Positions 18,367 to 20,326 of a stretch of 20,326 nucleotides of DNA are shown piece after piece (position 1 is the first letter of the stretch; each line of letters opens with the position of its first letter). A program made the position numbers and the translations under genes. The stretch spans positions 59,915,149-59,935,474 of the forward strand of contig JBOZIK010000001.1 in NCBI GenBank assembly GCA_051453625.1, read 5' to 3'. A model generated the notes under the pieces. The model was not told the origin of the DNA, made no database searches, and saw only the letters and a list, made by a program, of their open reading frames with translations. This DNA is from Welwitschia mirabilis (Eukaryota > Gnetophyta > Gnetopsida > Welwitschiales).

Positions 18367-19506
18367 ATGATAAAACTTTAAAAGCACAAATTTCAGAGTC
18401 TAAATAAGAGATAAAGAAGTGATACATTTTGTTGATAAGTAATCTCTTATGAAGACAAGATAAAGCATGAGTATCATTAGATAATTCATTCAAAGTATTA
18501 CTCAAATAATGGATCCAAGACATCTTAAAGGGCTTTTAAGAATATTTCATGAGATTAAGAAGCTCTTTAAGATTCATCTCCAAACATGGATTACCATCAA
18601 GAAGGTAAGGCTTTCCCAATGTAAAATTCCAAGATATTCTAAGTCAAACTTTTGAAAAGAATAATCATTAAAAACATAAGGTATAATCGACTTGGTTAAA
18701 AAATAATGAATGTTACTTTGAGGATCAAATGAAGTTTTAGAAAGAAGAGATTAAGAAATAAGAGAAATAGACTCTTTAAAGTAATAGGTGTTATGAGAGT
18801 CAAGGAAAGGAACATGGCCTTGAGAATTATATAAAGGTGTAATTGGAAGATATAGAGAAAGATGATTATTATCAAGGTTATGAGGTAATATGAAGTTGGA
18901 AGGAGAAGTGGAATGAGGAGTAGAGGGAAGGATGTGATTTAAAATTGTACCTGAATGCATAGATGGGAAGGATGTAGAAATATGGATAGGATGAACAAGT
19001 ATATTCTCTATGAAATTTGAATGAATCTATATGGGTCCTTCATTAATTTCTAGTTCTTCACTAGTATCCAGGTCATTATGTGGTTCGATTGTACTTTCAT
19101 CTTCATTGGTTGTAACTAGATCTTCCTTCTCTTATTGAAGATTACTTACACTCTCTAAATGATTAGATTCATAAAAAATATTATCAAGAGAAATAATATC
19201 ATCATATTCATTATTGATTAAAAGGTTTTCAGTTTTCTCATGATTGGATTTCTCATCTCGATTATCTAACAAAAGATGAATGAGAGGGATATAATCCAAT
19301 ATCTCAATATCATCCTCTAATAAGTGGTCATCTTTATCTCAATTGTTAACATGTTTTGAATTGTGCTATTATTGTCTACTTTTTTCTTATCTTCTAATGA
19401 GTAGCATGTTGAAGTTTGATTCATAAATCCATCTTCAAGTTGAAAGCAAGAATCATCATCATCAATAATGTCTAAGTTCTCTTCATTTTCCTCAAGGTAA
19501 GATGGA
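18367..19506 (-). pseudogene. Broken acidic ORF of unknown family beside the younger LTR
   Basis: On the minus strand one frame is readable over roughly 220 codons (about 18640-19345) with only three internal stops. It continues through frameshifts on both sides. The upstream part is acidic and Asn-rich: LDIIDDDDSCFQLEDGF, DDHLLEDDIEILDYIPLIHL, NNEYDDIISLDNIFYESNHL and DESTIEPHNDLDTSEELEI. The middle is rich in Pro, Ser, His and Leu (ILPSTPHSTSPSNFILPHNL). The downstream part contains GNPCLEMNLKELLNLM and SWIHYLSNTLNELSN. Two of the stops (TAA, TAG) are consistent with former Gln or Trp codons. I do not recognise a family and see no signal peptide or obvious membrane segment. By position it would be a downstream-of-pol ORF of the second element; a captured host gene is the alternative. 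Confidence 0.5.
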
Positions 19507-19965
19507 NNNNNNNNNNNNNNNNNNNNNNNNNNNNNNNNNNNNNNNNNNNNNNNNNNNNNNNNNNNNNNNNNNNNNNNNNNNNNNNNNNNNNNNNNNNNNN
19601 NNNNNNNNNNNNNNNNNNNNNNNNNNNNNNNNNNNNNNNNNNNNNNNNNNNNNNNNNNNNNNNNNNNNNNNNNNNNNNNNNNNNNNNNNNNNNNNNNNNN
19701 NNNNNNNNNNNNNNNNNNNNNNNNNNNNNNNNNNNNNNNNNNNNNNNNNNNNNNNNNNNNNNNNNNNNNNNNNNNNNNNNNNNNNNNNNNNNNNNNNNNN
19801 NNNNNNNNNNNNNNNNNNNNNNNNNNNNNNNNNNNNNNNNNNNNNNNNNNNNNNNNNNNNNNNNNNNNNNNNNNNNNNNNNNNNNNNNNNNNNNNNNNNN
19901 NNNNNNNNNNNNNNNNNNNNNNNNNNNNNNNNNNNNNNNNNNNNNNNNNNNNNNNNNNNNNNNNN
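19507..19965. other. Assembly gap, 459 N
   Basis: This non-round N run was probably sized from read pairs. It interrupts the region that would hold the start of the acidic ORF. Long frames crossing it are only N. Confidence 0.98.
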
Positions 19966-20326
19966 GATTCATTGAAACAAGAAAGAAGAATAGAATAAGA
20001 GAGTTTATATTTTAAATGGTAAGGAAAATAGGTACCTAATGAAGATCAAGGTTCTTAGGTGATTTAAAGTTGCTATTTCTTAATACCCTAAGAGATGTAA
20101 CATTATTATTACAAATTAACTATACAGAAAAAAATATAATTCTAAAATAGAAAGAAAAAAAAGAAAGAAATTTTACAATTTGCGTACTTATGTTGTGCGT
20201 ACCTGGAATCTTATTTAAAGTCAAATAATTCTTGATGTTTTAGATTCTTGTTGACTAATATTTTATTTTTCTCCAAGAATTCCTTGTAGCCCTATAGGCA
20301 CAAACAGTAAACAAAAACTGGAATCA
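19966..20326. other. Right-edge sequence, probably internal to the second element
   Basis: There is a short Lys-rich minus-strand frame (GYKEFLEKNKILVNKNLKHQ near 20220-20300) and a pyrimidine-rich stretch on the minus strand near 20145-20170. No recognisable domain is present. If the left LTR is a 3' LTR, this is internal sequence upstream of the acidic ORF. Confidence 0.35.

Noticed and set aside
18122-18370. A plus-strand frame rich in Cys and His
   Set aside because: It lies on the opposite strand of the U3 part of the LTR, runs into N, and has no regular zinc-finger spacing.
20142-20202. Intron-like interval on the minus strand (CAG/GTACGC donor, pyrimidine tract and TTTTAG acceptor)
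   Set aside because: At about 61 bases it is shorter than usual plant introns, and the flanking frames show no recognisable exons.

Overview
This window looks like nuclear DNA from a land plant, probably one with a large, repeat-rich genome and a draft assembly. It is AT-rich and poor in CpG, and seven runs of N interrupt it. Everything I can identify with confidence is decayed retrotransposon sequence. The Ty3/gypsy element at the left has features of the plant Athila/Tat group: its RT, RNase H, integrase, gag motifs and a tRNA-Asp type primer site. I cannot name the species. I found no intact host gene, tRNA, rRNA, CRISPR array or bacterial feature.

Positions 1-6822 hold one minus-strand Ty3/gypsy element cut by the left window edge. 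Read from right to left it runs: 5' LTR (5803 to at least 6822), primer-binding site (5782-5799), leader, gag (start near 5321, zinc knuckle 4042-4083), aspartic protease (about 2660-3075), reverse transcriptase (about 1265-2110), RNase H (about 865-1263) and integrase (1 to about 570). All coding parts carry stops and frameshifts. Several stops sit where the family has Gln or Trp, as expected from C-to-T or G-to-A change in methylated DNA. The catalytic residues I can locate are mostly still present.

Positions 6823-15470 are mainly old intergenic sequence. They contain a 798-base gap, a purine-rich tract (7707-8112), a possible LTR fragment of another family with a reversed TATA box (8870-9130), a worn tandem repeat of about 80-90 bases (12133-12480) and a faint plus-strand LINE-like trace (13860-14130). 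The rest shows no coding signal.

Positions 15470-17039 are a clear minus-strand L1-type LINE pseudogene, from the EN-RT linker through the RT core to the C-terminal region. It stops abruptly at 17039/17040, where a second copy of the same LTR family begins (17040 to at least 18266). This LTR is much less decayed and keeps many CpG sites that the left copy has lost. To its right (18367-19506) lies a long, broken, acidic minus-strand reading frame. It is in the place expected for a downstream-of-pol ORF if 17040 marks the end of a 3' LTR. The simplest reading is that a younger element of the left element's family inserted into the LINE and continues past the right edge.

The 'undescribed system' candidate I can offer is modest: the acidic ORF at 18367-19506, which I do not recognise, together with the repeat-bearing U3 of the neighbouring LTR. 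Three of the five 100-N gaps have identical 17-25 base flanks, so they are probably unmerged contig overlaps rather than real missing sequence.
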